NCBI RefSeq assembly: GCF_006861825.1
Contig: NZ_VDGI01000006.1
Coordinates: 1-64,000 of the forward strand
DNA: 64,000 bases
Source: Psychrobacillus vulpis
GTDB lineage: Bacteria; Bacillota; Bacilli; Bacillales_A; Planococcaceae
Direction: 5' to 3'
Shown here: positions 51,433-59,962 of the stretch, one piece after another
Numbering within the stretch: position 1 is the first letter of the stretch
How the letters are laid out: each line of letters opens with the position of its first letter
Translations under genes and position numbers: made by a program
The notes under the pieces: model-generated
The model's input: only the letters and a program-made list of their open reading frames with translations
Told to the model about the DNA's origin: nothing
Databases searched by the model: none

Positions 51433-52539
51433 ATGAGTACAGCCAATTCACTATTAGAGGCATTTAAAAAAACTAAGTATCAAGTATCGGGACACGGGAA
51501 GAGAGATATTCAAATACTTAAAAGTGCATTGCAAGAGTTGGATGGTCAACAAGAAAGTGATGTGTATGGTAAAGGACAGATTATTGAAGACTTTCAAGTG
51601 AAGATGGCGAAGTACTTAGGAAAAGATACGGCAGTATTTTTCCCAAGCGGTACAATGGCACAGCAAATAGCGTTACGTATATGGTGTGATAAAAAAGGGT
51701 TGAAAAAAGTTGCTTACCATCCATTATGCCATTTAGAAATTCATGAAGAAGATGGATTAAAGGAATTGCATCACATCGAGACAGTTTTGTTAGCTAATCA
51801 AAGCAGATTAATAGAATTGGAAGATGTGTTGAGTATGGAAGAAGAAGTTGCTTGCATATTGCTTGAATTGCCTCAACGAGAAATAGGTGGTCAGTTACCA
51901 GATATCAAAACGATTGAAGAAATCTCCAAATATTGCCGTAAAAAAGGCATTAAGCTGCATTTAGATGGAGCAAGGCTATTTGAAATCCTTCCATATTACC
52001 AAAAATCAGCTGCAGAAATTTGTAGCCTTTTTGATAGTGTATATATTTCGTTTTACAAAGGAATTGGTGGGATTGCAGGAGCTATTCTTGCAGGTGATAA
52101 AGAATTCACTGAAGAATCCAAAGTTTGGAAAAGACGCCACGGAGGAGATTTAATCAGTTTGTATCCGTATATCGTAAGTGCTGATTTTTATTTTAATAAA
52201 AGATCATCCAAAATGGAGCAATACTACAAAGATGCAAAAGAGCTTGCTGAACTTTTTAATTCATGTCATTCTGTTTCGACTATGCCAATTAAACCTGTTT
52301 CAAATATGTTTCATGTTCATTTTCATGCACCAAAAGTGCAGATGGAACCTTTATTATTAGAAATATATGAGGTAACAGGTGTTGGCTTAACGGGTTATTT
52401 AAACGAAGTAACAGAAGAGTCTTGTTCTTACGAAGTAAGTATTGGTGACCAGTATGCAACTTTTCCAAAAGAAAGACTAAAAGAGGTAATGCAGTTGCTT
52501 GATATGAAAATAAAAGAAATGAAACACTTGAATAGTTAA
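51433..52539 (+). CDS. Threonine aldolase-like PLP enzyme
   Basis: This 368-residue fold-type I PLP enzyme is of the low-specificity threonine aldolase/beta-eliminating lyase group. The Schiff-base lysine is probably Lys209 in ISFYKGIGG, with the PLP-nitrogen Asp178 in KLHLDGARLFE and phosphate-binding PSGTMAQQIA near 71-80. Threonine aldolases split threonine to glycine and acetaldehyde. The C-terminal domain has unusual VTGVGLTGYLNEVTEES, so the substrate may differ. CAGGAGT precedes the ATG. It is a single gene. Confidence 0.82.
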   Translation: MSTANSLLEAFKKTKYQVSGHGKRDIQILKSALQELDGQQESDVYGKGQIIEDFQVKMAKYLGKDTAVFFPSGTMAQQIALRIWCDKKGLKKVAYHPLCHLEIHEEDGLKELHHIETVLLANQSRLIELEDVLSMEEEVACILLELPQREIGGQLPDIKTIEEISKYCRKKGIKLHLDGARLFEILPYYQKSAAEICSLFDSVYISFYKGIGGIAGAILAGDKEFTEESKVWKRRHGGDLISLYPYIVSADFYFNKRSSKMEQYYKDAKELAELFNSCHSVSTMPIKPVSNMFHVHFHAPKVQMEPLLLEIYEVTGVGLTGYLNEVTEESCSYEVSIGDQYATFPKERLKEVMQLLDMKIKEMKHLNS

Positions 52540-52637
52540 TAGTCGTCAAAAAAGACTTGCACGAGAGTACTATTCAAGTTAACTAAGAATAAAACCTTTC
52601 TATTTGCACAAATTATTTGGCATGGAGGTGAAAATTC

Positions 52638-52817
52638 ATGCCAAGAGATAAAAATCCTAGGAAATCTTTAGACCGTGAAGAATACGGATTCGGATACGAT
52701 GTTAGCCCAGATGATCTAGATGTAGTTGGACAGAATAATAAGGCAAAGCAAAAAAATGATAACGAAAATAAAGCTAAACCAAGTAATAAAAACAATCCTT
52801 CCAAATTAAATATTTAA
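52638..52817 (+). CDS. Small hydrophilic Lys/Asn/Asp-rich protein
   Basis: A 59-codon frame starts at ATG 52638 behind ATGGAGGTGAAAA (consensus Shine-Dalgarno sequence) and stops at TAA 52817, three bases before a terminator. The peptide opens with MPRDKNPRKSLDREEYGFGYD and ends in a low-complexity Lys/Asn stretch, probably disordered. It has no Cys or Trp. Size and composition recall small spore or coat-associated proteins of Bacillales, but I recognise no family. The ribosome-binding site and tight terminator make it a convincing gene. Confidence 0.68.
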   Translation: MPRDKNPRKSLDREEYGFGYDVSPDDLDVVGQNNKAKQKNDNENKAKPSNKNNPSKLNI

Positions 52818-52819
52818 CA

Positions 52820-52857
52820 TTACGGTGAGGGCACTTAGCCTTCACCGTAAAATTTTT
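52820..52857 (+). terminator. Terminator of the small hydrophilic gene
   Basis: TTACGGTGAGG pairs with CCTTCACCGTAA (one G-U) around an 8-nt loop, followed by AATTTTT. Confidence 0.8.
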
Positions 52858-52925
52858 CCTTCAGTTCTATTTCTTCTTCATTTTTCTTACATTGTAACAA
52901 CGCCAAGAAAAAAGGAGAGATTCAT

Positions 52926-53813
52926 ATGTTAATCGACGGTGTTTTTTCTGGGGGGGGATTAAAGGGTTTTGCTTTAGTTGGAGCATATCAAGTTTTGGAA
53001 GAAAAGGGGTATCGATTCAAGCGAGTTGCTGGCACGAGTGCCGGAGCTATTCTTGCAGGTTTTATAGCTGCTGGTTTTTCAAGTAAGGAGATTGAAAGTA
53101 TGTTGAATGAACTCGATGTACTTACCTTCCTTGATCCACGTAAACCAATGCTTCCTATTCCATTCATGAAATGGATTAATCTATATTGGAGACTTGGTTT
53201 ATACCAAGGAAAATCATTAGAGAATTGGTTTTTAGAGAAGTTGGCGATAAAAGGTGTATATACATTTTCCGATTTACAGCCAGGTGTATTAAAACTTGTT
53301 GCTTCTGATTTAACAAATGGTAAGATGATGGTTCTCCCTGATGATTTGGAGAATTACGGAATATCAGCAAGTAGCTTTCCGGTTGCTCGAGCATTACGCA
53401 TGAGCTGTGGAATTCCTTTTTTCTTTGAACCTGTCCGATTGAAAGTTGGTTCAGGTGATACGATAGTAGTAGACGGCGGTGTATTAAGCAATTTTCCAAT
53501 GTGGATTTTTGATAATGGAAATAAAGAGCGTCCTGTTCTTGGAATAAAACTAAGTCGTAGCTCGGATGAGTTGTCAGGACATCAGATAGACAATGGCTTG
53601 CAATTATTCGAGGCACTTTTTTCCACGATGAAAAATGCACATGATGAGCGATATATTTCTAGAAAACATGAAAAGAACATAATATTCATACCAGTGGATG
53701 ACTATAGTGCAACCCAATTTGATCTGACGGAAGAAATGAAAGACGATCTATTGGAAAAAGGGAAAAGTCGTACCATTCAATTTTTAAAAACTTGGGGAAA
53801 GTATTTTATATAA
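52926..53813 (+). CDS. Patatin-like phospholipase (YqhO type)
   Basis: This 295-residue patatin-fold serine hydrolase has the oxyanion-hole motif SGGGLKGF at residues 8-15, the nucleophile Ser38 in GTSAGA, and the catalytic Asp in VVDGGVLSNFP (about 182-192). All dyad elements are intact. The likely reaction is release of fatty acid from membrane lipid. There is no signal peptide, so it acts in the cytosol or at the inner membrane face. AAAAGGAGAG precedes the ATG. It is a single gene 70 bases before the PPOX-fold gene. Confidence 0.88.
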   Translation: MLIDGVFSGGGLKGFALVGAYQVLEEKGYRFKRVAGTSAGAILAGFIAAGFSSKEIESMLNELDVLTFLDPRKPMLPIPFMKWINLYWRLGLYQGKSLENWFLEKLAIKGVYTFSDLQPGVLKLVASDLTNGKMMVLPDDLENYGISASSFPVARALRMSCGIPFFFEPVRLKVGSGDTIVVDGGVLSNFPMWIFDNGNKERPVLGIKLSRSSDELSGHQIDNGLQLFEALFSTMKNAHDERYISRKHEKNIIFIPVDDYSATQFDLTEEMKDDLLEKGKSRTIQFLKTWGKYFI

Positions 53814-53882
53814 TACTTATTTGAATAATTACAAATAATATAGCAAGAATAAAAGGAGATGATTAGAAGGAGACGATTATGA

Positions 53883-54299
53883 ATGGTTAAAACAACAAAA
53901 GATATGGCACTTAAAATTTTGAACGATAGTATGATTGGTACAATGGCGACGATTCAAGATAATAAGCCACATTCTCGGTATATGACATTCTTTCACGATG
54001 ACTTCATAATATACACAGCAACAAGTAAAAAGACTCACAAAGTGGAAGAAGTGCAAAAGAATCCAAACACCCATATTTTGTTAGGGTATGAGGGTAAAGG
54101 ACTTGATGATGCTTTTTTAGAAATTGAAGGGACAGTTGAAGAATCACAAGAAGAGGGTATGAAAGAAAAAGTGTGGAACAAACATTTGAAGGGATGGTTT
54201 GAAGGTCCCGAAGATCCCGACCTTGTCATACTGAAAATTACTCCAACACAAATTCGTATTATGAATATAGGAGAGGCTCCTCAAATTGTGGAGTTTTAA
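53883..54299 (+). CDS. Pyridoxamine 5'-phosphate oxidase-fold protein (general stress 26-like)
   Basis: This 138-residue split-barrel flavin-binding protein is of the PNPOx-like/general stress protein 26 class. Family signs are MIGTMATIQDNKPHSRYMTFFHDDF, the strand YTATSKKTHKVEEVQKNP and the late DPDLVILKITPTQIRI. It probably binds FMN or F420-like cofactor, but the true substrate is unknown. GAAGGAGACGA precedes the start, with another out-of-frame ATG four bases earlier. The manganese riboswitch of the next gene begins about 90 bases downstream. Confidence 0.82.
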   Translation: MVKTTKDMALKILNDSMIGTMATIQDNKPHSRYMTFFHDDFIIYTATSKKTHKVEEVQKNPNTHILLGYEGKGLDDAFLEIEGTVEESQEEGMKEKVWNKHLKGWFEGPEDPDLVILKITPTQIRIMNIGEAPQIVEF

Positions 54300-54389
54300 G
54301 AAAGTAACAGTTATACAAGTATGACAATCCTAATAATTGACCCCAAAATTTATAGCATTTATACTAAAACTACAAAAGAATATTCAACT

Positions 54390-54511
54390 TCCGTTAAGGG
54401 GAGTAGCTATTCAACAAAGTCGTCAATACAGGAATCTAATCCTCGGCTTTGTTGGCAACAACAGTTGTTTGCGAGACCTTACCAATTATTTGGTAAGGTC
54501 TTTTTTTTAGA
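54390..54511 (+). ncRNA. yybP-ykoY manganese riboswitch with expression-platform terminator
   Basis: The invariant AAGGGGAGTAGC (54396-54407) is followed by the helix ACAAAG...CTTTGT, with GTCGTCAAT in the first strand and CTCGGC in the return. TTGTTTGCGAGACCTTACC then leads into a terminator (AGACCTTACCAA with TTGGTAAGGTCT, 54474-54501, then T8). This order and sequence match the yybP-ykoY class, which binds Mn2+ and switches genes on. The next gene starts at 54581. Confidence 0.88.
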
Positions 54512-54580
54512 GACGATGTAGCCAAGAATTGGTTATAACGTCTCTTTTTATTTCTTATAATTAGTAGGAGGTCAAAAACT

Positions 54581-55186
54581 TTGGGAACTTATGAAACAGT
54601 TGCAAATACAGTAATTATAGATAAGAAAAATCGACTTATAAGTTATGATAATTCTTTAGAACTTATTGGAAAAGGTAGAAGCGCATTCGTTTTTAAAATA
54701 AAATCATCAAATAAAGCATTGAAAATATTTTTCTCACATTTAAAGTACATTGCGAAAGAAGAGGCAGAAATTTACACAATCGTCCAAGGTAACTCTTATT
54801 TCCCTACTATTTATGAGTCTGGATCGAATTACATTGTTATAGATTATATTAAAGGAGTAACACTTTTCGAATGTTTGACTAAAGGAATTATCATAACCAA
54901 TACCCATATGAAGGAAATAGATTACGCATTAGCAATAGCTGCTAAAGGATTGAATCCTTCAGACATTCATTTAAAAAACATTTTTATCACATCTAAAGGT
55001 GATATAAAAATTATTGACGTTGCACGTTATAGACAAAAGAAAGAGTGTAAGCAGTGGCATAATTTAAGAAAGGCCTATTATCAGCATTACTGTAAACCCT
55101 ATTTTATTAAGAAAGTCCCTGCTCTATTCTTAAATTTAGTTTCCTTCTTTTATAAAAAAGGACTTATCCCGTTCTATAGATTATGA
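54581..55186 (+). CDS. Small protein-kinase-fold protein under a Mn2+ riboswitch
   Basis: This 201-residue soluble protein has a compact kinase fold: Gly loop IGKGRSAFVFKI (29-40), Lys48 in KALKIF, Glu60-61 in AKEEAEI, and hinge IVIDYIKGVTLFE. The catalytic loop is NPSDIHLKNIF (Asp128, Asn133) and DFG is replaced by IDVA (Asp146). It resembles bacterial Ser/Thr or Kdo/RIO-type kinases and Bacillus YrzF-like proteins. The start is TTG after TAGGAGGTC. The last 50 residues are basic and aromatic. The upstream Mn2+ riboswitch suggests the protein is made when manganese is abundant. Confidence 0.8.
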   Translation: MGTYETVANTVIIDKKNRLISYDNSLELIGKGRSAFVFKIKSSNKALKIFFSHLKYIAKEEAEIYTIVQGNSYFPTIYESGSNYIVIDYIKGVTLFECLTKGIIITNTHMKEIDYALAIAAKGLNPSDIHLKNIFITSKGDIKIIDVARYRQKKECKQWHNLRKAYYQHYCKPYFIKKVPALFLNLVSFFYKKGLIPFYRL

Positions 55187-55192
55187 AATCAA

Positions 55193-55222
55193 CAGACTGC
55201 TCATTTTACATTAGCAGTCTTC
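55193..55222 (+). terminator. Hairpin after the kinase-fold gene, lacking a full T tract
   Basis: AGACTGCT pairs with AGCAGTCT around an 11-nt loop, but only TTC follows. An almost identical hairpin with eight T stands at 56014-56041, on the far side of the repeat block. Confidence 0.6.
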
Positions 55223-55290
55223 AGCTTGTCGACAAATGCATTTTTATGAATCAAAATGTATTAAGAACATAGTGATTATTGTGCTTTTCC

Positions 55291-55460
55291 TTTAGGAATC
55301 GCTCCAGGCGGGCGCTTTCCGCGGGCTCGCGCCAAGCCTCGGGCCAACAGGATGTTGGTCATGAAGGCGTTGCCGCAGGACGCGGCGATCTTAGCCTTCC
55401 TACTTATGCCTGCGCTGTCTCGCTGTCCCGCAGGAGTCGCCGCCTTCCGCTTATTTTTAA
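55291..55460 (-). repeat. Type C GC-rich repeat carrying a shared 70-bp segment
   Basis: The outer arms (CCAGGCGGGCGCTTTCCGCGG and CCCGCAGGAGTCGCCGCCTT) are mutually complementary. The middle (CTCGGGCCAACAGGATGTTG through CTTAGCCTTCCT) is nearly identical to part of the type B element at 23556-23848. The GC content is far above the surroundings. The 55187-56183 interval has no gene. Confidence 0.75.
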
Positions 55461-55605
55461 CTTCAATAAACAGAAAAGTGGACAATTAAAGCCTTTTCAC
55501 TTGATGAGATGGGATAATCAATCCGTTATTTTTATCAGATATTTCGAGAAACATGGATTGATCACAGCATCTTCAGATTTCCACTTTCAACTTTTGAAAA
55601 ATAGG

Positions 55606-55957
55606 CAGGGCCCGCCACGGAGACTCCTGTGGGAATAGCTTGAGCTGAAGACCCCGGAGGAACGGCAGTGAGGCCACTGAAAAACTCGAGTTAATATTTT
55701 TGTAGGAACTATTTGCTGTATTTATTTAAGAGAATTTAGCGCGACGCATGAGACTCCTGCGTGAAAGCGAGACAGACGAGACCCCGCACGAAGGAGGAGG
55801 CTCGTCGCTCACCCGCGGAAAGCGAATGCCAAAGCGATAAATTCTCTTAACGACTATTTGATAGAAAATTTATTAGAATAACACTTTTTCAGTGGCCTCA
55901 ACGGCAGTGACGAGGAGGCTGAAGCCAAGCCCACGGAAAGCAAAGTGGCGGGCCCCG
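55606..55957. repeat. Type C repeat interrupted by a type B element
   Basis: GGGCCCGCCAC (about 55608) and GTGGCGGGCCC (about 55947) are the complementary ends of one palindromic repeat. Its middle is split by the element at 55670-55899. Removing that insertion and one copy of the AACGGCAGT duplication rejoins the two halves (GACCCCGGAGGAACGGCAGT to GACGAGGAGGCTGAAGCC). Confidence 0.8.
55670..55899. mobile_element. Non-autonomous type B element, 230 bp, with 9-bp target duplication
   Basis: The termini GAGGCCACTGAAAAA (55670-55684) and TTTTTCAGTGGCCTC (55885-55899) are perfect 15-bp inverted repeats. Directly outside are AACGGCAGT (55661-55669) and AACGGCAGT (55900-55908), a clean 9-bp duplication. 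The inner palindrome runs from AAGAGAATTTAGCG through GAGACTCCTGCGTGAAAGCG and GGAGGCTCGTCGCTC to CGATAAATTCTCTT. There is no coding capacity. Confidence 0.88.
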
Positions 55958-56013
55958 CTGATTCTCTTATACATCTCTATTCATTGTAAAACGAATTTGT
56001 CTAAAGTCTGAAG

Positions 56014-56041
56014 ACTGCTTATGTTAGCAGTCTTTTTTTTA
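56014..56041 (+). terminator. Hairpin terminator at the right edge of the repeat block
   Basis: GAAGACTGCT and AGCAGTCTTT arms with a 6-nt loop are followed by T8. It matches the truncated hairpin at 55193-55222. Confidence 0.7.
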
Positions 56042-56183
56042 TTTAATAGATAGCATTCTCCTATAAGGAATCGAATGCAAAAAATGAATATAATCGCTAA
56101 CAAGTGGAAATGCTGAGTACATAGATTTTGAAAAGAAATGACCCAATTTCTCCAAACGTATGTAAGAAAGGCATGTGGTACTT

Positions 56184-57686
56184 GTGAAGTTCAATAAATT
56201 AAAACGTACCATAAAAATTAGCGATAACGAGGAAACCACACAAAGTAAGAGTTCTGATTCAAATGAGAGTTCACAAGCTGAATTGTTCGTCAATCATCCT
56301 GAAGCAGATAAGACAATTGAAAAGATTAAAAACCATACAGGTCGAATAAATGATTTAATTTTCAAGAAAATTCCTACAGACGAAGGTATTGTTACAGTGA
56401 TTTATACGAGGTCACTTGTAGAAAAAATGGCTCTGCAAGTAATGATATTTGTCCCCTTGGCAAATCATATAAATCAAATTCACCAAGTTTCGGAAAAATT
56501 AGAGACAACTAATTTTCCTGAAATTCTAAATAGGCTTATCTCGGGACAAACACTGTTGTATTTTCATCATACAAACATGCTACTGTGCATTGACACATAT
56601 AGCGCTCCAACAAGATCCATTACAAATACCGAAACTGAATCAACGGTTATTGGACCTCAAGATGCATTTACGGAATCGTTAGAAACAAATATTTCTTTAG
56701 TAAAGAGACGTATTCAAAATCCAAGTTTAAAAAATGAAGCACGTACAATAGGAACAGAAACGAATACAAAGATTTCTATATTATTTATAGAAGGCATTGT
56801 AAATAAAGATAATCTTGACAAAATAAATCAACGAATTGACAAACTGCATTACCCTGCGTTCTCTGATATTTCCATATTAAAACAACTAATTGAAGATAAT
56901 CCTTTATCTCCTTTTCCGCAGTATTACATGACTGTGAGGCCAGACAGTGTTACTAATTATCTGCTAGATGGAAGAATTGCTATTTTTATGGATAATAGTC
57001 AAGCGGCAATTGTCTGTCCGACAACCTTTTTGGAAATGTTTATTTCTGTTGAAGATTATTATAATCGTTGGACAACGGCATCCTTACTTCGAATGCTTCG
57101 GTTTTTTGGGTTTTTCTTAACAATAATGATAACACCGATGTATGTTTCGGCATTAACATTCCATCCAGAAATATTACCTTATGAACTTTTGCTGAATTTA
57201 CAGGAATCGAGAAGCAAGGTTCCTTTTCCTCCTCTAATTGAAGTATTGTTTTTAGAACTAATTATCGAAGTCTTAAGAGAAGCCGGATCACGAATGCCGG
57301 CAAAGGTAGGACAAACAATTGGTATCGTAGGAGGTATTGTAATCGGAACAGCAGCAGTTGAAGCAGGGCTTATTAGCAATATACTAGTTGTGTTAGTTGC
57401 TACTTCCGCATTACTTTCTTTTTTACCACCAATTTTCTTAATGAGTAATACGAGCAGATTTGTTAGATATATTTTCATTTTATCAGCAGGTTTGTTTGGA
57501 CTATACGGACAGATGCTTGCATTTGCATGGCTCATTAGTCATTTACTAAACTTAAATTCTTTAGGAACTCCTTTTATGTCACCTGTAATTCCAAGAAAAG
57601 CAGCGGATTTAATGGATAGCATTATTCGATTTCCAATCGCATTTTTAAAAGGTAAAAAGGGGATTTCGAATTCAAAGAAAAAGTAG
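56184..57686 (+). CDS. Spore germination protein, GerA (A-subunit) family
   Basis: This germinant-receptor A subunit of about 500 residues sits in the inner spore membrane. It has a long soluble N-terminal part (about 1-240) with KTIEKIKNHTGRINDLIFKK, then IQNPSLKNEARTIGTETNTK and VRPDSVTNYLLDGRIAIF. Five or six helices follow, with PFPPLIEVLFLELIIEVLREAG and the family motif KVGQTIGIVGGIVIG. The GTG at 56184 is chosen, with AAAGG before it; GTG 56175 is an alternative. It is first in an operon of A, B and C subunit genes. The germinant is not predictable from sequence. Confidence 0.92.
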   Translation: MKFNKLKRTIKISDNEETTQSKSSDSNESSQAELFVNHPEADKTIEKIKNHTGRINDLIFKKIPTDEGIVTVIYTRSLVEKMALQVMIFVPLANHINQIHQVSEKLETTNFPEILNRLISGQTLLYFHHTNMLLCIDTYSAPTRSITNTETESTVIGPQDAFTESLETNISLVKRRIQNPSLKNEARTIGTETNTKISILFIEGIVNKDNLDKINQRIDKLHYPAFSDISILKQLIEDNPLSPFPQYYMTVRPDSVTNYLLDGRIAIFMDNSQAAIVCPTTFLEMFISVEDYYNRWTTASLLRMLRFFGFFLTIMITPMYVSALTFHPEILPYELLLNLQESRSKVPFPPLIEVLFLELIIEVLREAGSRMPAKVGQTIGIVGGIVIGTAAVEAGLISNILVVLVATSALLSFLPPIFLMSNTSRFVRYIFILSAGLFGLYGQMLAFAWLISHLLNLNSLGTPFMSPVIPRKAADLMDSIIRFPIAFLKGKKGISNSKKK

Positions 57687-57716
57687 AACGTCCTGGGAGA
57701 GTTGAGGTAGGTAATA

Positions 57717-58796
57717 GTGAGTACAAACAATCGAAAAATCTTGAATGGGTATCATGTTATTTTTTTGACGCAAAGTACAATGATTGGTACTGGAATCCTT
57801 TCACTCCCTCAAAGACTCAGTTCACTAGGTTATAGCCAAGCATTTGTCCCACTATTGTTTGGGGTAATTGCAAGTATCTCGTTATTACCTATGATTTGGA
57901 TTAGCTCTCAATATAAAAATGATAATTTATTTACTATAAATGAGAAATTATTGGGAAAACCGTTTGGAAAAAGCGTTAATTTGTTTATTGTTGTTCACTT
58001 TACTCTTTTTTTGGCAGGAATCATTAGTAATTATATGCACCTTATTCAAACGACTGCACTTTCAGAACAATCAAGTACAATTCCAGTTTTCTTTCTCTTA
58101 CTGTTACTTATTTACATAGTCAGTGGTGGTATTAAATCGATCGCTAGGTTTTGTACAATAACGTTTTTTTTAACGATACCGATGTTATATTTTTTACGTT
58201 GGGCAATTGAGAAAGGTGAACTAAGTCATTTGTTGCCTTTATTCAACTTTAATGGTAGCCAATTTTTAGATGCGTTAAAAAAAGGATATATATCAGTATT
58301 AGGATATGAGTTAATTATGTTTTATTTCCCGTATATTATAAACCAAAAGAAAGCATTAAAACATTCTTTAATAGGACTTTGGATAAGTATCATTCTTTGT
58401 TTTATAACGACTTTGGTAAGTGTGATTTATTATTCTGAGTGGCAATTGAAAAATATTGAGTATTCGGTATTACACTTGTTTAAAGCAGGGGAATTTACTT
58501 TTATAGAAAGAATCGACATAATCGGAATTACATTTTGGATATTTCTAATTTTATCATCGGCAGCTACTTATTTATGGAGTGCTAAGAAAGGAATAGATTC
58601 TCTTCGAGCTAAGAAAAAGAATTATCATACGTATTTAATAACTTTAGCTATTTTCTTATTCGTAGTAATACCATATTCAAGAGAATATCAAGACAAGTTA
58701 TTTAAACTTTCCTACCAAATTTCCTACATAATGCTGGCGTGGCCATTACTTTTGGCTGTTGTTCATTCACTTAAGAAAAAGCAGGTGAAGCAATGA
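57717..58796 (+). CDS. Spore germination protein, GerB (B-subunit) family
   Basis: This 359-residue APC-superfamily transporter-like subunit has ten helices and forms the germinant-binding part of the receptor. The N-terminus (LNGYHVIFLTQSTMIGTGIL SLP region), GGIKSIARF and GYELIMFYFPYIINQKKALK are typical. It starts at GTG after GAGGTAGG, 31 bases behind the A gene, and overlaps the C-subunit gene by four bases. The protein is hydrophobic with a short basic end. Confidence 0.92.
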   Translation: MSTNNRKILNGYHVIFLTQSTMIGTGILSLPQRLSSLGYSQAFVPLLFGVIASISLLPMIWISSQYKNDNLFTINEKLLGKPFGKSVNLFIVVHFTLFLAGIISNYMHLIQTTALSEQSSTIPVFFLLLLLIYIVSGGIKSIARFCTITFFLTIPMLYFLRWAIEKGELSHLLPLFNFNGSQFLDALKKGYISVLGYELIMFYFPYIINQKKALKHSLIGLWISIILCFITTLVSVIYYSEWQLKNIEYSVLHLFKAGEFTFIERIDIIGITFWIFLILSSAATYLWSAKKGIDSLRAKKKNYHTYLITLAIFLFVVIPYSREYQDKLFKLSYQISYIMLAWPLLLAVVHSLKKKQVKQ

Positions 58797-59908
58797 ACAG
58801 GAATCTAATATTATTTTTTGCTTCGATTTTGATCATGTCAATCTTAGTTGGTTGTACAGATAAGGAATTGAAAGTACCTTTGGAAGACGTCGGAATGGTA
58901 GGAATAATGGCATTTGACTATATCGATGAAAACTCATTTAAATTAACGGTATCGATTCCTCAATTTTCTCCGGAAGCAAAAGAGAGAGCACAAATTTTCT
59001 CTGTTACTACAGATTTGATTTCTAAAGGAATTGTTGAAATTGAAACACTTTCAGACAAAAAGGTAGTATTAAATCAATTGCGCGTCGTTCTCATAAACGA
59101 AGAATTTGCTCGTAAAGGAAATATTCAAAAAGCAATTCACCATTTATATAGAAATGCAGACGTAGGAAATAAAGTGCTTCTTGCAATTGTGAAAGAAAAC
59201 GGGGAAGAAATGTTAAAGGCGGAATACCCTGACAAACCGAATGTTAACATTTACCTAAACGACTTGTTACAACCAAGTATCAATACTGCATTTAATCCAA
59301 ATACGAATATACACGATTATATGTACACAGAAACAAATCCAGTTTTTGACACGATAGTGCCGCTACTAGAAAAAAAAGAGGGCAAAATAGAAATGGATGG
59401 AATTGCTTTATTCAAAGAAAAGCATATGCTGAAAGAATTGCCAGAGGAAGAGGCTCTTATCATTCAGGCTTTACTAGGACGTAAAAAACTTGCTCCGCTA
59501 TATCTAGAGTTAAATCAAGCTGAACAGAAAGAAGAATTAATGATGGATTTGATTAATAGTAAGGTTAGCATAAAAGGTAATAAGAATATGGAATCTCCAA
59601 AGGTATCTATTTCATTGCATATCGAAGGGACACTTGTTGAATATAGAGGAGGAAGAGAAAAAGAACTGGTAAATATAAAAGGTATTACAAAGTTAGAACA
59701 TGATATTAACAAACAAATTGAAAAAGATATTAAAGAATTTTTGGAGAAGTTAAGTGAGCTGAAGGTCGATCCAATAGGACTATCTGAAAATTTCCGGATG
59801 TATTATAAAGGAAAATGGAACAATAAATTGAAGGAAGAAGTAATTAGTAATCTACAAGTGGATGTTCAGGTGGACACTTCTATCATTAGTACTGGTACAC
59901 TGAAATGA
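58793..59908 (+). CDS. Spore germination lipoprotein, Ger(x)C family
   Basis: This 371-residue C subunit is a lipoprotein with lipobox LVGC (about residue 22) anchoring it to the outer face of the inner spore membrane. Three alpha/beta domains follow; GMVGIMAFDYIDENSFKLTV and LRVVLINEEFARKGNIQKAI are typical of domain 1 and 2 starts. DINKQIEKDIKEFLEKLSEL lies in the C-terminal domain. The start overlaps the B-subunit stop (ATGA). A strong terminator ends the operon. Confidence 0.92.
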   Translation: MNRNLILFFASILIMSILVGCTDKELKVPLEDVGMVGIMAFDYIDENSFKLTVSIPQFSPEAKERAQIFSVTTDLISKGIVEIETLSDKKVVLNQLRVVLINEEFARKGNIQKAIHHLYRNADVGNKVLLAIVKENGEEMLKAEYPDKPNVNIYLNDLLQPSINTAFNPNTNIHDYMYTETNPVFDTIVPLLEKKEGKIEMDGIALFKEKHMLKELPEEEALIIQALLGRKKLAPLYLELNQAEQKEELMMDLINSKVSIKGNKNMESPKVSISLHIEGTLVEYRGGREKELVNIKGITKLEHDINKQIEKDIKEFLEKLSELKVDPIGLSENFRMYYKGKWNNKLKEEVISNLQVDVQVDTSIISTGTLK

Positions 59909-59915
59909 GGAAATG

Positions 59916-59957
59916 AAAAGGAATGCTGCACTGTAAGTGATCAGCATTCCTTTTTTT
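59916..59957. terminator. Bidirectional terminator between the ger operon and the kinase pair
   Basis: AAAGGAATGCTG pairs with CAGCATTCCTTT around a 13-nt loop, with T7 on the plus side. Confidence 0.85.
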
Positions 59958-59962
59958 ATTCT

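Noticed and set aside
55276-55638. Open frames of 69 and 119 codons in the 55.3-55.6 kb repeat block
   Set aside because: Both strands are open because of high GC and palindromic structure. They have no ribosome-binding site and no protein-like conservation.
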